Shown here in pieces: positions 35,201 to 43,429 of a stretch of DNA of 64,000 bases (the first letter of the stretch is position 1; each line of letters opens with the position of its first letter). A program made the position numbers and the translations under genes. Below the pieces are notes generated by a model. It did no database searches. It saw only the letters and a program-made list of their open reading frames with translations, and was not told the origin of the DNA. This stretch comes from Sceloporus undulatus (taxonomy: Eukaryota > Chordata > Lepidosauria > Squamata > Phrynosomatidae), in contig NC_056527.1 in assembly GCF_019175285.1 (NCBI RefSeq), positions 120,801,273 to 120,865,272 on the forward strand. Reading direction: 5' to 3'.

Positions 35201-36488
35201 AAATGCCTTAGAGCTGTAAGGTTTCTTGTGGCTGGGGAGGGGGCAGGTGTTGTGTTGGCCATGTCTCTCTATGTGCGCATGTCTTTCCCATTGTCTCATT
35301 GTGCTTCATTGTGTTTGGCGTGTTTGTCTCCACAATGTCTCCCTTTCTCTTTCCATGTGTTGCTTTCATCTAAGGAGTTGCCTCTGATTCTGAATACTTG
35401 TCAATGTAGTAAGTATAGAGAGGCTGTTCTCTCCGTTCCCAGCTATCCCACTTCCCTGGGTGGGAAGGGGGGCTTTCTTTTGTCTCTTTCAGGGCTGGGG
35501 GAGCCATTTCGATGATTCCTCCACCCGCTTTATTGTCGGAGGCAATGGCTGGGTGGAGAACCCACTCCGGGAATTAGTCTGAACTTAAAATCAATGCTGA
35601 ATGTGCGTGGGTAAGATAGGGCTCAGTACATCAGTTTAAATTTTGGACTATATCTCAAAGCAGCTTCCCACTGGCAAGAGGGCTATTGGCTGCCCCTCGA
35701 AGGTCTTCATGCAAGGAAGGGGTTCATGCAAGACAAGACACCCCATGCTTTGCATTAGAGGGATGCAAAGAGTATTCACAGGCCAGATTCCTGCAGAACT
35801 GCCCCAATATTATTTATTTATTTAGACCTATAGAATCAACCGTGTGTCAGCAGATAGGTAAAACCCCACTGATTTTTGGTGGGTCTCCTCTGTTGGGGAC
35901 TAATAAGATTCAGGCCAAAATTCATTACAGGTGTGACTTGCCCGAAGTCACCTAGTGGGTTTCATGGCTGAGCTGGGATTTGAACCCTGGTTTCCAGAAT
36001 CATAGTCCAAAGATCAACCCATAACACCACACTGGCTCCAGAAGTCCCTTACCAAACTGCAAATCCCAAGTCTATAGGATGGAGCCATAGCAGTTAAGCT
36101 ACAGTTGTGCAATGTGGAAATATCCTTAGGTGAGCTTTTGTCTGAAAGTCATTAGTGGCTCACATCCCATTTTGTTTCCTTTTGGAAAGGTGGGAAGAAG
36201 GTGGACAGTGGCCAGGCGCCCGCTGACCCCTCCGCAGAGCCTGAGGCAGCAGTGGTGGTGAACGGCAAAGAGGAGGACCAAACCGTAGAGGAACTCCTTA
36301 GCAAGGAGCTGAGCCAGATGACCACCAACGCGGACACAGACGCCCCTAAGGACAAAACTGAGACGGTCACCAGTGGCCCTGTGTCCCCAGACGGTTCTCC
36401 ATCCAAGTCTCCTTCCAAGAAGAAAAAGAAATTCCGGGCCCCTTCCTTCCTGAAAAAGAGCAAAAAGAAAGAGAAGGTCGAGTCCTGA
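23980..36488 (+). CDS. ADD2: ADD2, beta-adducin (14 coding exons, complete coding region)
   Basis: Beta-adducin caps fast-growing actin ends and recruits spectrin to actin at the plasma membrane, working with alpha- or gamma-adducin. Joined exons give about 720 residues by my count; human ADD2 is 726 by memory. Order: an N-terminal stretch with RFSEDDPEY (residues 24-32), a class II aldolase-like head over roughly residues 120-310, a neck with [12 protein letters not shown] and [17 protein letters not shown], a tail rich in S, P, E and K with [19 protein letters not shown], and a C-terminal MARCKS-like basic module [19 protein letters not shown]. In mammals that module is the calmodulin-binding and PKC/PKA-regulated site. 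All introns have GT and AG ends and phases agree across every junction. The start is the ATG at 23,980, which begins MSEETIPEE like human MSEETVPEA. One substitution stands out: HLR at 226-228, where I recall HLH in human. Beta rather than alpha or gamma is clear from the near-identical neck and tail. Confidence 0.97.
24215..24500 (-). mobile_element. Antisense LINE ORF C-terminal fragment
   Basis: The minus strand encodes [20 protein letters not shown] and then [15 protein letters not shown], the signature of the C-terminal end of L2- or CR1-like reverse transcriptases (LWNSLP..L..FK..LFR). It lies in ADD2 intron 1, 50 bases after exon 1. The clade is not resolved. Confidence 0.6.
24738..24873 (+). 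CDS. ADD2: ADD2 coding exon 2
   Basis: Acceptor GTCTTCAG, donor GTATGTGG. It encodes residues 62-106 plus the first base of codon 107: [20 protein letters not shown], then [11 protein letters not shown]. By comparison with remembered human ADD2, the VFPTSPLNLSTVTP end is the least conserved part of the head. Confidence 0.95.
25428..25652. repeat. Diverged fold-back MITE in ADD2 intron 2
   Basis: CCTTTCACACTACACAGAC and the inverted TTGTGTTGGGTGGGAAAGG, with GGGATTTGCAGTTTATGGTG facing CTAAGCTGCAAATCCCAGG. It resembles the 520-752 copy and seems to be a second subfamily. Confidence 0.65.
26162..26313 (+). CDS. ADD2: ADD2 coding exon 3
   Basis: Acceptor TCTCTTTCAG, donor GTGAGGGA. It completes codon 107 (Asn) and encodes residues 108-157, including [27 protein letters not shown] and [11 protein letters not shown], the beginning of the aldolase-like head. 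It ends in phase 0. Confidence 0.96.
26646..26680. repeat. (TTCC)n microsatellite forming the polypyrimidine tract of ADD2 exon 4
   Basis: About eight TTCC units run directly into the acceptor AG at 26,681-26,682. No other pyrimidine tract lies between the repeat and the exon. Confidence 0.93.
26683..26763 (+). CDS. ADD2: ADD2 coding exon 4
   Basis: Acceptor CTTCCTAG, donor GTGAGTAC. It encodes residues 158-184: [19 protein letters not shown], then HEVTASSL. It is 81 bases long, phase 0 at both ends, so skipping would keep the frame. Confidence 0.96.
27065..27118 (+). repeat. L2-type LINE 3' tip
   Basis: TGTGTACATTTACAGTGCTA, then TAGAAATAAACTATAATAATAATAA, as in the L2 tail at 19,100-19,166. 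Only the extreme 3' end survives. Confidence 0.65.
27311..27460 (+). CDS. ADD2: ADD2 coding exon 5
   Basis: Acceptor TACTCTGCAG, donor GTAAGGAA. It encodes residues 185-234 in phase 0, including [33 protein letters not shown] and HLRTPATAA. The HLR (Arg codon CGC at 27,440-27,442) lies where class II aldolases have the HxH metal-binding pair. Confidence 0.96.
27638..27781 (+). CDS. ADD2: ADD2 coding exon 6
   Basis: Acceptor GCCTTCCAG, donor GTTAGGAC. It encodes residues 235-282: [20 protein letters not shown], then [14 protein letters not shown] and CLGPTCK. The donor GTTAGG departs from GTRAGT but keeps G at +5. Confidence 0.95.
28013..28111 (+). CDS. ADD2: ADD2 coding exon 7
   Basis: Acceptor TCTCTTGGCAG, donor GTGAGCAA. 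It encodes residues 283-315: [20 protein letters not shown], then [13 protein letters not shown], the end of the aldolase-like fold. The RNHG motif is conserved in the aldolase II superfamily. Confidence 0.96.
28220..28345. repeat. Half of a fold-back MITE
   Basis: GGTGCATCTGCAGTGTAGAAAG, AATGCAGTTTGACACCCCTT and CCTGGGATTGGTAGTTTGACG are the left arm only. It lies in ADD2 intron 7. Confidence 0.72.
28715..28925. repeat. Diverged fold-back MITE
   Basis: CAGCTCAATACCACTTTGGA at the left and the inverted AAAGTGGCACCAAAGTGCCG at the right, with CTACAGATCCCAGGATTCCA in the right arm. The arms are well diverged. Confidence 0.5.
29224..29270. repeat. (GAT)n microsatellite
   Basis: About 15 GAT units followed by AAATTTTATTATAAATTTG and a stretch (to about 29,350) that resembles an antisense LINE tail. 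Confidence 0.92.
29665..29880 (-). mobile_element. tRNA-headed SINE with an L2-type tail, antisense
   Basis: On the minus strand it reads TGGTGGCTCTCTGGTTAAAT (A-box region), GTTGTGAGTTCAATCCC (B box), GGTTGACTCAGCCTTCCATC, then TTACAGATTGTAAACTGCGT, leading to an L2-like tail. This combination is known in squamate SINEs and resembles MIR in design. Confidence 0.7.
30028..30231. mobile_element. Tigger-like (pogo group) MITE 1
   Basis: The right end GGATACGGAAGGACGACTG is followed by TA; the left end GTCTTCTTATCCACAGAC is its degraded inverse. Inside is CCATGGATTAGTGCTTCCGC. The style (CAGT..ACTG ends flanked by TA, words such as TATCCACGG) is that of Tigger/pogo non-autonomous elements. Confidence 0.68.
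30288..30516. mobile_element. Tigger-like (pogo group) MITE 2
   Basis: TA-CAGTGGGACCTTGTTATCC at the left and GGGTAAGGAGGGCCAACTG-TA at the right, giving a TA target duplication and CAGT..ACTG ends. The interior has GGATGCTTGAATCCGTGGAT and TTTTTTTGAATATTTCCAAG, which look like mammalian Tigger consensus pieces. It is 229 bases long and sits 56 bases from MITE 1. Confidence 0.75.
31064..31240 (+). CDS. ADD2: ADD2 coding exon 8
   Basis: Acceptor TGCCTCCCCCAG, donor GTACGTCT. It encodes residues 316-374: [40 protein letters not shown] and [19 protein letters not shown]. The ATESLIVL stretch is GVENLILL in human by memory, so it is a tolerant linker. Confidence 0.96.
31350..31607 (+). CDS. ADD2: ADD2 coding exon 9
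   Basis: Acceptor TCCCCTTAACAG, donor GTGAGTGA. It encodes residues 375-460, the neck: [59 protein letters not shown], ending QRTKTT. It is the longest internal exon and nearly invariant among beta-adducins. Confidence 0.97.
31740..32140. repeat. Degenerate minisatellite in ADD2 intron 9
   Basis: A unit of about 22-30 bases, roughly AAACTGGGCTTGTTTTTCCCC, recurs at least a dozen times with many substitutions and small length changes. Examples lie at 31,740, 31,811, 31,853, 31,917, 31,975, 32,025 and 32,137. Exon 9 ends about 130 bases before the array. Confidence 0.85.
32639..32922. mobile_element. Tigger-like GC-rich MITE in ADD2 intron 9
   Basis: The ends are TA-CAGTGGGGCCTCCACATACGCGG and CCCGCGTATGGCGAGGTTCCACTG-TA, giving inverted repeats with a TA target duplication on both sides. 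The 284-base interior is CpG-rich (CGCTCGCGCGCCCGTTGC), unusual in an old vertebrate insertion, which suggests recent arrival or low methylation. There is no coding capacity. Confidence 0.75.
32831..32943. repeat. 113-bp palindrome across the MITE right end
   Basis: CTAAGGTTGCTTTGCAATATA (32,831-32,851) and its exact inverse (32,923-32,943) flank a 71-base palindromic core built of two facing MITE ends. The left arm lies inside the MITE and the right arm begins at the TA outside it. Confidence 0.85.
32998..33060. repeat. Imperfect (GAT)n microsatellite
   Basis: GATGATGATG runs with GAAGACAAT and GAC interruptions. It ends about 30 bases before ADD2 exon 10. Confidence 0.88.
33094..33213 (+). 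CDS. ADD2: ADD2 coding exon 10
   Basis: Acceptor CCCTATCCAG, donor GTACTTGT. It encodes residues 461-500: [20 protein letters not shown], then [20 protein letters not shown]. It is identical in my recollection to human ADD2 except T for M. Confidence 0.97.
33297..33350. repeat. (TTCC)n microsatellite upstream of ADD2 exon 11
   Basis: About 13 TTCC units preceded by a (TC)n run from about 33,284. It ends 26 bases before the exon 11 acceptor, so the repeat covers the branch-point and pyrimidine-tract zone. Confidence 0.93.
33377..33466 (+). CDS. ADD2: ADD2 coding exon 11
   Basis: Acceptor TTCCGTTTGCAG, donor GTACTTAG. It encodes residues 501-530: [30 protein letters not shown]. Phase 0 at both ends. 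Confidence 0.96.
33742..33898 (+). CDS. ADD2: ADD2 coding exon 12
   Basis: Acceptor CTTCCATTGCAG, donor GTAAATAT. It encodes residues 531-582 and one base of 583. The variable acidic linker ([15 protein letters not shown]) precedes the conserved [19 protein letters not shown]. If the intron is retained, the frame adds 14 residues ([14 protein letters not shown]) and stops at 33,942. Confidence 0.95.
34015..34105 (-). repeat. LINE 3' tail remnant in ADD2 intron 12
   Basis: CAACAACAACAATTTATTTC, CACACCTCTCTGATAGAATC, AAGGCGGCTTACAACAATAA. This is the squamate antisense LINE-tail pattern, also seen weakly at 29,270, 52,255 and 53,460. The clade is uncertain. Confidence 0.45.
34494..34682 (-). 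mobile_element. CR1 LINE 3' fragment, antisense, internally interrupted
   Basis: GGAATCATAGAATCATAGTTG (inverted terminal octamers), an interruption of about 65 bases, then CATAGAGTTGGAAGGATGCCC, CGCCATCCAGCCCCTGTTTA and GACCTCCAACAGAGGAGAC. Confidence 0.72.
34783..34899 (+). CDS. ADD2: ADD2 coding exon 13
   Basis: Acceptor CTTGCCCAG, donor GTAAGACC. It completes codon 583 (Gly) and encodes residues 584-621 plus one base: [20 protein letters not shown], then [18 protein letters not shown]. This is the least conserved segment of the tail; the SPPMSPSKS core matches human SPLVSPSKS. Confidence 0.9.
34942..35050. repeat. Half of a fold-back MITE in ADD2 intron 13
   Basis: GGCTGCATCCACGCTGGAGA, TTTGGCACAGCTTTAACTC, GGAATTCTGGGAGTTGGAG: the left arm only. 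Confidence 0.7.
35930..36122. repeat. Antisense Sauria SINE head (35,930-36,040) followed by half a fold-back MITE
   Basis: GTGTGACTTGCCCGAAGTCACC, the inverted B box GGATTTGAACCC and ACACCACACTGGCTCC mark a SINE head on the minus strand. The next stretch, CTTACCAAACTGCAAATCCC to GCAATGTGG, is a MITE right arm. It ends about 70 bases before the last coding exon. Confidence 0.75.
36190..36488 (+). CDS. ADD2: ADD2 coding exon 14 (last)
   Basis: The acceptor is CCTTTTGGAAAG, a purine-rich end with a modest pyrimidine tract. It completes codon 622 (Gly) and encodes residues 623-720 followed by TGA at 36,486-36,488. It has [68 protein letters not shown] and the MARCKS-like [19 protein letters not shown], end VES. 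The serine in RAPSFLKK corresponds to the conserved kinase site of adducins. Confidence 0.95.
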
Positions 36489-37929
36489 GTTACTCCTTCC
36501 TGAGTAACCTCTTCCCCTCCTCGTCCTTGTCCTCCTCCTCCTCCACCTCCTCTTACCTTCTGCCACTCTTGCTGCAAAATCATGGGAGCGATGGGCAGAT
36601 CGGTCTCCTTGCGATGGCGTATCTTTGGATGGCAACCACTCGGAGCGGAGTTGAGGGGCCAGGAATGGATTTGTTGGCCTTTGGGGAAAGTGACATGGTT
36701 TGTAAGACGTTCTTCTTCCTCCTCCTCCTCTTCCTCTGCCACTCGTCCTCATTCATCCAAGGATACAAGGGAGAGAAGGAATTACGTTCTGCTCTTCTTC
36801 ATGCACCGTTGAAGGCAGAGTGTCAACCACTTCCGATGTATCTCTCTCTTTGCATGGATGCTGCAAGCCATTGAAGTCCTGCGGTGGGACCTTTCCCGCA
36901 GGCTGCTTGATAGTACAGTCAGGTCGGAGGGAGGGAGTCGTTGTTTGGAAATAACATTATGCACGGTAAGCAGAGGAGGGGCTGAAGGCCTTCCCGCTGC
37001 TGAAGTTGGAGGGCACCTCCCTAGACATTTCTTCTTTTTGGATGCTTGTTCAGACAGAGGCTGTTTGCCACCCTTTGATGAAAATTCCTCTGAAATGGGG
37101 GTGTCACTATTGCTGCAGGGCGGCTGTATGCAGAAACCTTTGGGATTTCCTTGGTCACATGGACCAGTCAGGCACCTCCAACGAGGGCGATGTGGCATCT
37201 CAGTGGTTACACCGCGAAGGTGGCACTTGACCGGTGTCACTTTCCTTGCTGCGTCTCAATACAGCATGGCTCAGTCTTGCCACGGAGCAAGGCTGGGTAC
37301 AATTAAGGGTGGCAAAGGGGAAAGGGTGAGATTTTATCTATGAGGCATGACCCACTGGAGAGTCCTCCTTGAGGTGACACTCATGTGCCTCTCCCATTCT
37401 TTCTTTTTTTAAAAGTACGGAGCTTGAGCAGGAGAACTCCCCAAGGATTTGTGCCACAGGTTACTCAGCGCTGGGGTTGCACCACTTGGATTTTCCACCA
37501 GGATGACTCAGGTCAACCCAGGTCCTCCATCAGGTTTACAATCCAGAGCAATGTAGGGAATTAGCTCCGTTGCCCAGGCAGAACCATCCCTTGAGTCTGG
37601 ATATTTTTTATAAAGAAGAACCTGATCAAATGTTGGTGCTGTCACACCCGGCCCTGGCGCAGATCCCCACTCCTGCCTGTGCTTTGCAGGTTTTGGGATG
37701 CAAGTCCCTGCCATCTCCAGGAGGTGAAGGTATCAGGGCTGAGAAGCATTTGAGTGGCTACCATTTGGCTTTATGGATCAATGATGACTCCGTATGGGGC
37801 AGCTTTCCGTGTTTATACAGTGGTGGTCTGTAGCTTCCCAACGTACTGCAAGCTCCAAAGTCTCTGTCCAAGGTTCTGCATCATCTCTCCAACGTAAGTT
37901 CGGAACCTTGGATAAGTTTTTGGTAAAAC

Positions 37930-38136
37930 CCAGGGTGCATCTACACTGTAGAAATAATGCAGTTTGACACCACTTTAACTGCCAAAGCTCCACTCTACAG
38001 AATCTAGGGAACTGCACTTTTCCAAGACATCGGCACTCTTTGGCAGAGAAGGCTAAAGACCTTGTAAAATAGGATGGAGCTGCAAAACTTAAACTGGTGT
38101 CCAGCTGTACTATTCCCACAGTGTGGATGCACCCTT
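37930..38136. repeat. Complete fold-back MITE
   Basis: GGGTGCATCTACACTGTAGA at the left and CCACAGTGTGGATGCACCC at the right are inverted ends; AATAATGCAGTTTGACACCA opens the inner left arm. It may be part of the ADD2 3' UTR. Confidence 0.8.
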
Positions 38137-39375
38137 GGAGTGGATTGACCACCTCCTGGACATGGAAATGACCAGACACCAGCTTGGCTGGTGATGGTCA
38201 GACTTGTAGGATGACAGACCTGGCAGGTGCCCAGCTGCAGGATGGCAGCCCCATAAACCTTTCCATGCCTCCTGCTCAGCACTGCCATTTGATCTTAAAT
38301 TGCCTTGCTAGTCCAATGCTAAAGAACAACATAAGTCTCTACTAAACAATCATTAAAAAGCAGGTGCAAACCTCTAGTACGCAAAGTCAGGTGTCATGGG
38401 TCGGGTCGGTCGGGGGAAGAAACAAGATTCCCTCAAGTTCCACCTGCATTGCATTTAAAATATAACTCTTCACTTCAGTCACATAAGTGCTACTTGGCAA
38501 GTCCGGAATAATATTTAAAACACACACGCACACTGCCAGTCGTAGAAGTCGTGTCGTAGTAATGCATAGTACTTAATAATGCCAACGGAAAGCTTGTGTG
38601 AGTTAACTTCTCACTTGCTGCACTGTTATGGGATCCTGTCACAATGCGAGGCATTTCCATAAGTGATTATTATATATAACTTTGGCTGCAACTGTAAATT
38701 TGCTTCAAAGCGCCGTTTTGGATGAGAATGTGCTTTTCTGTGTCAAAACGGCCCTTTCTCTGCTCCTCGTGTTGCGGTGGCTGAAGCGATGTGGCTGTGG
38801 CCAAGTGCAGTTTTAACCCCATGTGCAGCTGCAACATAGATAGGGATGTTCGGCCTTGGAGGAAGCTCACCTGTGCTTTTTGAAGGATGATGTGCAGGTT
38901 GTTGGTGGATGCAACACTATACAAAGAGGCATCTCCCTGTATTTGTCTCTTAGGGGAAACCAAATTTGCTCTAGTCCCATGTGCAGAGATTTCTCTGAAT
39001 AACACATTGAAGACCAATACACACCAAAGAAAGGAAGGAAGAAGGGAGTGGGCAGGCAAGCGAACCCACCACCTTCCTGTCTGGCTGGTGAATTTCCCAT
39101 AATGCACCAGTGGCCAACCATCACCAGAAGCCAGATAGTGAACTAGAGCCCTCCTACACCATCTTCCCCCTTTGGCTTTTTCCAGCATGGCACTCCTTGT
39201 TTTCCTATGCAAGAGGGCTTGCTTGCAAGTAAACATACAAATATGGCAGCTAGAGCATGAACATCCCTTTGGGCACAACCCATAGTGAAGTCCTCTTGGA
39301 AAAGACTGGCTGAAATGGGGGCAAGAGCCGCTTAGAGAAGAGTAGCTCAGCTCTTAACGGTTTCTAAACCTAGCA

Positions 39376-39381
39376 AATAAA
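39376..39381 (+). terminator. Candidate ADD2 poly(A) signal
   Basis: AATAAA in TAGCAAATAAATACACCC is the first canonical hexamer I noticed downstream of the ADD2 stop, 2.9 kb away; the variant ATTAAA at 38,352 is closer. Use of either is unproven. Confidence 0.25.
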
Positions 39382-40539
39382 TACACCCAGCAAGTTACGC
39401 ATCCCATATCTGAGCCAAAATGAATGCTTCTGTCCGTTTGTGTGCATACCTCTCTGTGTGCATGCATGCACATAAGGAGTCTCTCGGTGCATTTCACAGC
39501 TTTAATACCATTTGCTGATAGAACAAGCAATCCCATTCTTCCTAGCTGAGTCTCACCTAGGAGAGGTTCCCTTGCCTCCTTGTACCTCAAAAAGTTATAT
39601 TGGTGCTTTGCATACAGAGGCTCACTTCTCTCTCAGAAAAAAAGGACCAAATCCACTCATTTTTCTCACTCGGCAACCGATCCTTTAGGACTAGACCAAC
39701 AGCAATTTTTAAATATATAAATAGTAAGTGACCAGGGATGCCCAGCAGTTTTGGAACTGCTAAAGCAAACAGCATCTCTGGGTTTCTTTTGGTGCTTCCG
39801 CAGACCAACTAGTTGTGTTAGATCATGTGGCTTAAATGACATGCAGATGCATTGCTGGAGGGCCAGGGATGGCTTCACATTGTCCCCTTCTGCACACATC
39901 TTATGTTTCAGTCTATAGTTCTCAGGAGCACTTATGTTTTCTGGCCAGGTCACAGCTGGGCATGCAAAGGGATTGCTCTTGGATCAATGCAAGGGGCTTA
40001 ATCCCTGGTGCCTCGGAGAAAGTGCCCGGCTGTCATGAGCAAAGCCTAGAAAAGATCCTTTGCGATCCTTTGTCAGAATTTAGGAGTCATAGTTTTTTGT
40101 GGGTTTTTCAATGCCAGCCCCAGATGCTGACAAAACGTCAGGAATAAACTCTTCTAGAACATGGCCATGTAGCCCCCAACCCCCCAAAAAACTATGGATG
40201 CCGGCCATGAAAGCCTTCGATTCTCATTAAGAGTCACAGTCCAGAGATGGAACTTTTTCCAAGTTCTGTTCCAGAGTTTCCAAATTTGCCGCCACTGGGT
40301 ACTTCTTTCCAAAACGCAACCAATGTGTTAAAATACTTTCTCAGTTTAAATCTTTAAAGTCCCCTGGCGGTCTTGCCTTCAGAGGGGAGGCAACCAGCTG
40401 AGGCAGCAAATACTAGGAGCAACAGATTGATCCAAATGGAGTTTCTGAAGCATGCCATTTAGGAGGCTAAACCCCAGAATGGACTCTGTACTCCAAATCC
40501 CTTCCCATTGCCTTACTGCCTCCTACTAGAACAACTTAA

Positions 40540-40752
40540 GACTGTATTCGCACTCCAGAAACAATCCAATTTGACATGACTTTAATTGCCATGGCTCCAT
40601 GCAATGGGAACCTGGGACTGGTAGTCAGTTGTGGCACCAGAGAGAGCTCTTTGACAAAGAAGGTGAACTGTCTCACAAAACTGCAAATCCCAGAATTCCA
40701 TAGCACTGAGCCATGGCAATTAAAGTGGTGTCAACCTGTTGCAGATGCAGCC
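40540..40752. repeat. Complete fold-back MITE
   Basis: CTGTATTCGCACTCCAGAAA at the left and GTTGCAGATGCAGCCT at the right; inner arms CATGACTTTAATTGCCATGG and CCATGGCAATTAAAGTGGTG are strongly complementary. Confidence 0.8.
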
Positions 40753-42212
40753 TAATCTGTCCAAGAACACAAGTGGGAAGCCCAGGTTACTTCCATGCCT
40801 AATGGGGCCATTGTAGGAAAGGCAGTCTGACACATCTGGAGGCCACCAGATGAAGTGCACAACATCCCAAAATGGAGGAGCCCCCATGTGCCCACCATCA
40901 TGCATCACTCCTGTGGCTCTGTTGTGCCCCATTGATTGAAGAATAGCAGGCTGTGGAGCCCTCCGTGCCTTTTGGTTCATAGCATTTCCACAAGAACCGC
41001 TCAAGTTAACGGAGAACAAAAACTCTCGCCCCGACTCTGTAATTTCACAATATTAACAGAGTAATTATTCCATTGATAAGCAGACATCTGTTTGTAGAAA
41101 CCTGGCTCCAAGTAAGCAGCAAGGCATGGGCCACTCTGTAATTTCTCTGCAAGAAGCCTGTCATTATCATTGCCATTATGCCGCTGATCGCTGGGGAGTC
41201 TCTCCCTCCGGAGAAAACGGGGCTGGTCTCCTGGCAGAAATATGATGGATCTGATCTCCCCGGGGTTGAGACTGGAGGAAATGGTGACTGAGAGATATGT
41301 TTTAAGTCCTAAAATGGCAAGGTCTCACTTGCCTACTTTTGAAAGAGTTTAGCTCCTGGTATTACAAAAACGCGGAGCATACATTTGCTTGCATTCAGAT
41401 CCAGTCCGGTCTCCGGAAAAGTGCTTTTTGGCCAAACTTGGTGCAGAAAGAGGATGGTCAAGAAGGTATCAGTGTCCAGTGGTGGCTAATGGTTCATATG
41501 TTGGCTGGATGGTAAATCCTTTAAAGCGGCATTCCAAAATGCTCAAACTATGGGGAGAAAGAGTTCAACACAATGTATTGAACTGGAAAGTTCGGAGTAA
41601 TATCTGAAGCAGATTCACCCACGAACATGGAAGCCACCAGCCATCACTGGCATTAACTCTTCATAGGGAAGACTGCAAAGGGGCAAGAGGCTGGGGAAGA
41701 CAGAGATCACAGGATGCAAAGGGTAAGAATAGTTGTGCAACAAGTTGTGCTTCCTCAGAGGTTGTGTAAACGTGCTCCTCAGTGCAGCCCATCATCCCAC
41801 AAAACGCACACTCACACGCACAAGAGCCTTCGTTCATTTTGGCCCGATAGCAATGCTAATCCACCATTTTGCAATGGGGAGTAAAAGCGGTGGCCCTTGC
41901 ACATCTAGTTGTGCAAGTGTGGGATCCAATGTGTAGCTACTCTGGTGTATATATACATTGTGCAAAATGTGCAGAGGAGTTTGGCCTATGCCTTCATAGT
42001 CCTTTTCCCTGGGATTTTAACCCATCTGATAGAGGGATCCACCAAAGCCTGGCTTTAGGCTTAGCCCACACCAGGGTTGCCTTGGGACCCACAGATGTAG
42101 GAAGGATCCTAGGCTGAGCTGAACCCTAGATCCCTTAGGATCCCTGGCCCACTTTTTTGGCTATTCATTAAGGGAGCATCAGAAAGAGAGGACTGAGGTT
42201 TGCCAAACTATG

Positions 42213-42436
42213 GCTGCATCCACACTGCAGAAATAATGCAGTTTGGCAATGCATTAAGTACTATGGCTCAATGCTATGAGCTCCTGGGATTTGCAGTGTA
42301 TTGGTGCACCAAAGCTCTCCGACAGAGAAGGCTAAAATAGCTCACCAAACTACAGATCCCAGAATCCTATAGCATGGAACCCTGGCATTTAAAGTGGTGT
42401 CGAACTGCATTACTTCCGCAATGCGGATGCGACCCA
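42213..42436. repeat. Complete fold-back MITE
   Basis: GGCTGCATCCACACTGCAGA at the left and TCCGCAATGCGGATGCGACC at the right; AATAATGCAGTTTGGCAATG faces GGTGTCGAACTGCATTACTT. Confidence 0.82.
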
Positions 42437-42664
42437 AGTGAGCAGTGTACACTTTGGCACGAACCAGAGGTCCGAACCCACAAAGGTCTCCTCTTTGCTT
42501 TCCCATTTGACCCCCAAAAACTGGAGCCATCCAGGGCCCCCGAATGAGGCAGAAGGGAAAGAAAAGAGTAATGATGCTCAGCGTTATCGGCCAGGCTGCT
42601 GAAATTTAAATGTCTGTGTCTGACAATCGTCGCTTCAAAGTGCTATTTAATGTCACCCCTTGTT

Positions 42665-42665
<1 letters not shown>

Positions 42666-42708
<43 letters not shown>

Positions 42709-42730
42709 CACACACACACACACACACATA

Positions 42731-42766
<36 letters not shown>

Positions 42767-42785
42767 TATCTACACACACACACAT
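42666..42785. repeat. Composite (GT)n-(TA)n-(CA)n-(CATA)n microsatellite
   Basis: About 17 GT units, TATATATA, about ten CA units, then CATA repeats, a second TA run and a final CA run. Because GT and CA runs are complementary, the first 65 bases form a long potential hairpin or Z-DNA-prone block. Confidence 0.92.
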
Positions 42786-42929
42786 CCCACACCTTTGTGT
42801 TTGGCCTTTGACTGATATTGTGAAGTTTTACCTTTTCAGGTCCTAATGTAAAATACTTGCTCTCTTGCAACGCAAAGACTGTGCATTACTACCCCAAAAA
42901 AGCCTGTATTCTTCTCCTTCTTTCCTTCT

Positions 42930-43345
42930 TTCTTTCTTTGTGTGTTTTGCCACTTTTTCAGCAACTAAGAGGAATCAATGGTTCGTTTGGACTTTTATAT
43001 CACTTATACCTTTGTCATATTGTACGCCGGGGCTTTCTATCCCTTTCCATTTCGGACTCATCTTGCGGCCTTTGAGAGAACCGTATGCACCGAACGCCAG
43101 GCCCTCCTTGCGCTTTGCCAGTGTGCTACTGCTGCATGTCTCCTCTTGAAAGGCCATCCGTATGCGCTGCTCTTGTCTCCTTCTTCATCGTCTTCTTGGC
43201 CTAATGGCATCCAAGCAGCTAAACTCCTCCAAGAGACACTTTGGCCGGGATCTAAAGGCCTTATTACGCCAAATTCGAACTCAGCGCTCAATGTCCGGAT
43301 CCATGACTCCTTTCGGAGGAAACGCTTTTGTCTCCTTTGATTGCT
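42930..43345. other. Unexplained CpG-containing block upstream of SNRNP27
   Basis: About 18 CpG dinucleotides occur in about 370 bases, against very few in neighbouring intergenic DNA. A plus frame of 120 codons (42,978-43,340) spans it, but shows no domain I know and starts in ordinary sequence. It could be a young transposon fragment, a pseudoexon or an unmethylated regulatory block. AATAAA follows at 43,376. Confidence 0.35.
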
Positions 43346-43429
43346 CTAAAACACACACAAAAAATAGCAGATACAAATAAACTTTCACCAAAACACCAAC
43401 AAAGTGTGAGATAAGCTCTTGTTATTTCA

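Larger units (their letters stand above)
36489..42665. other. ADD2 3' UTR and intergenic DNA
   Basis: There is no coding exon. ADD2 has a very long 3' UTR in mammalian brain, so several kilobases here may be transcribed; the limit cannot be set from sequence. Candidate poly(A) hexamers are ATTAAA at 38,352, AATAAA at 39,376 and AATAAA at 40,143. Stretches 36,490-37,925, 38,140-40,535, 40,760-42,205 and 42,440-42,660 look largely single-copy and I see no gene in them. Confidence 0.6.
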
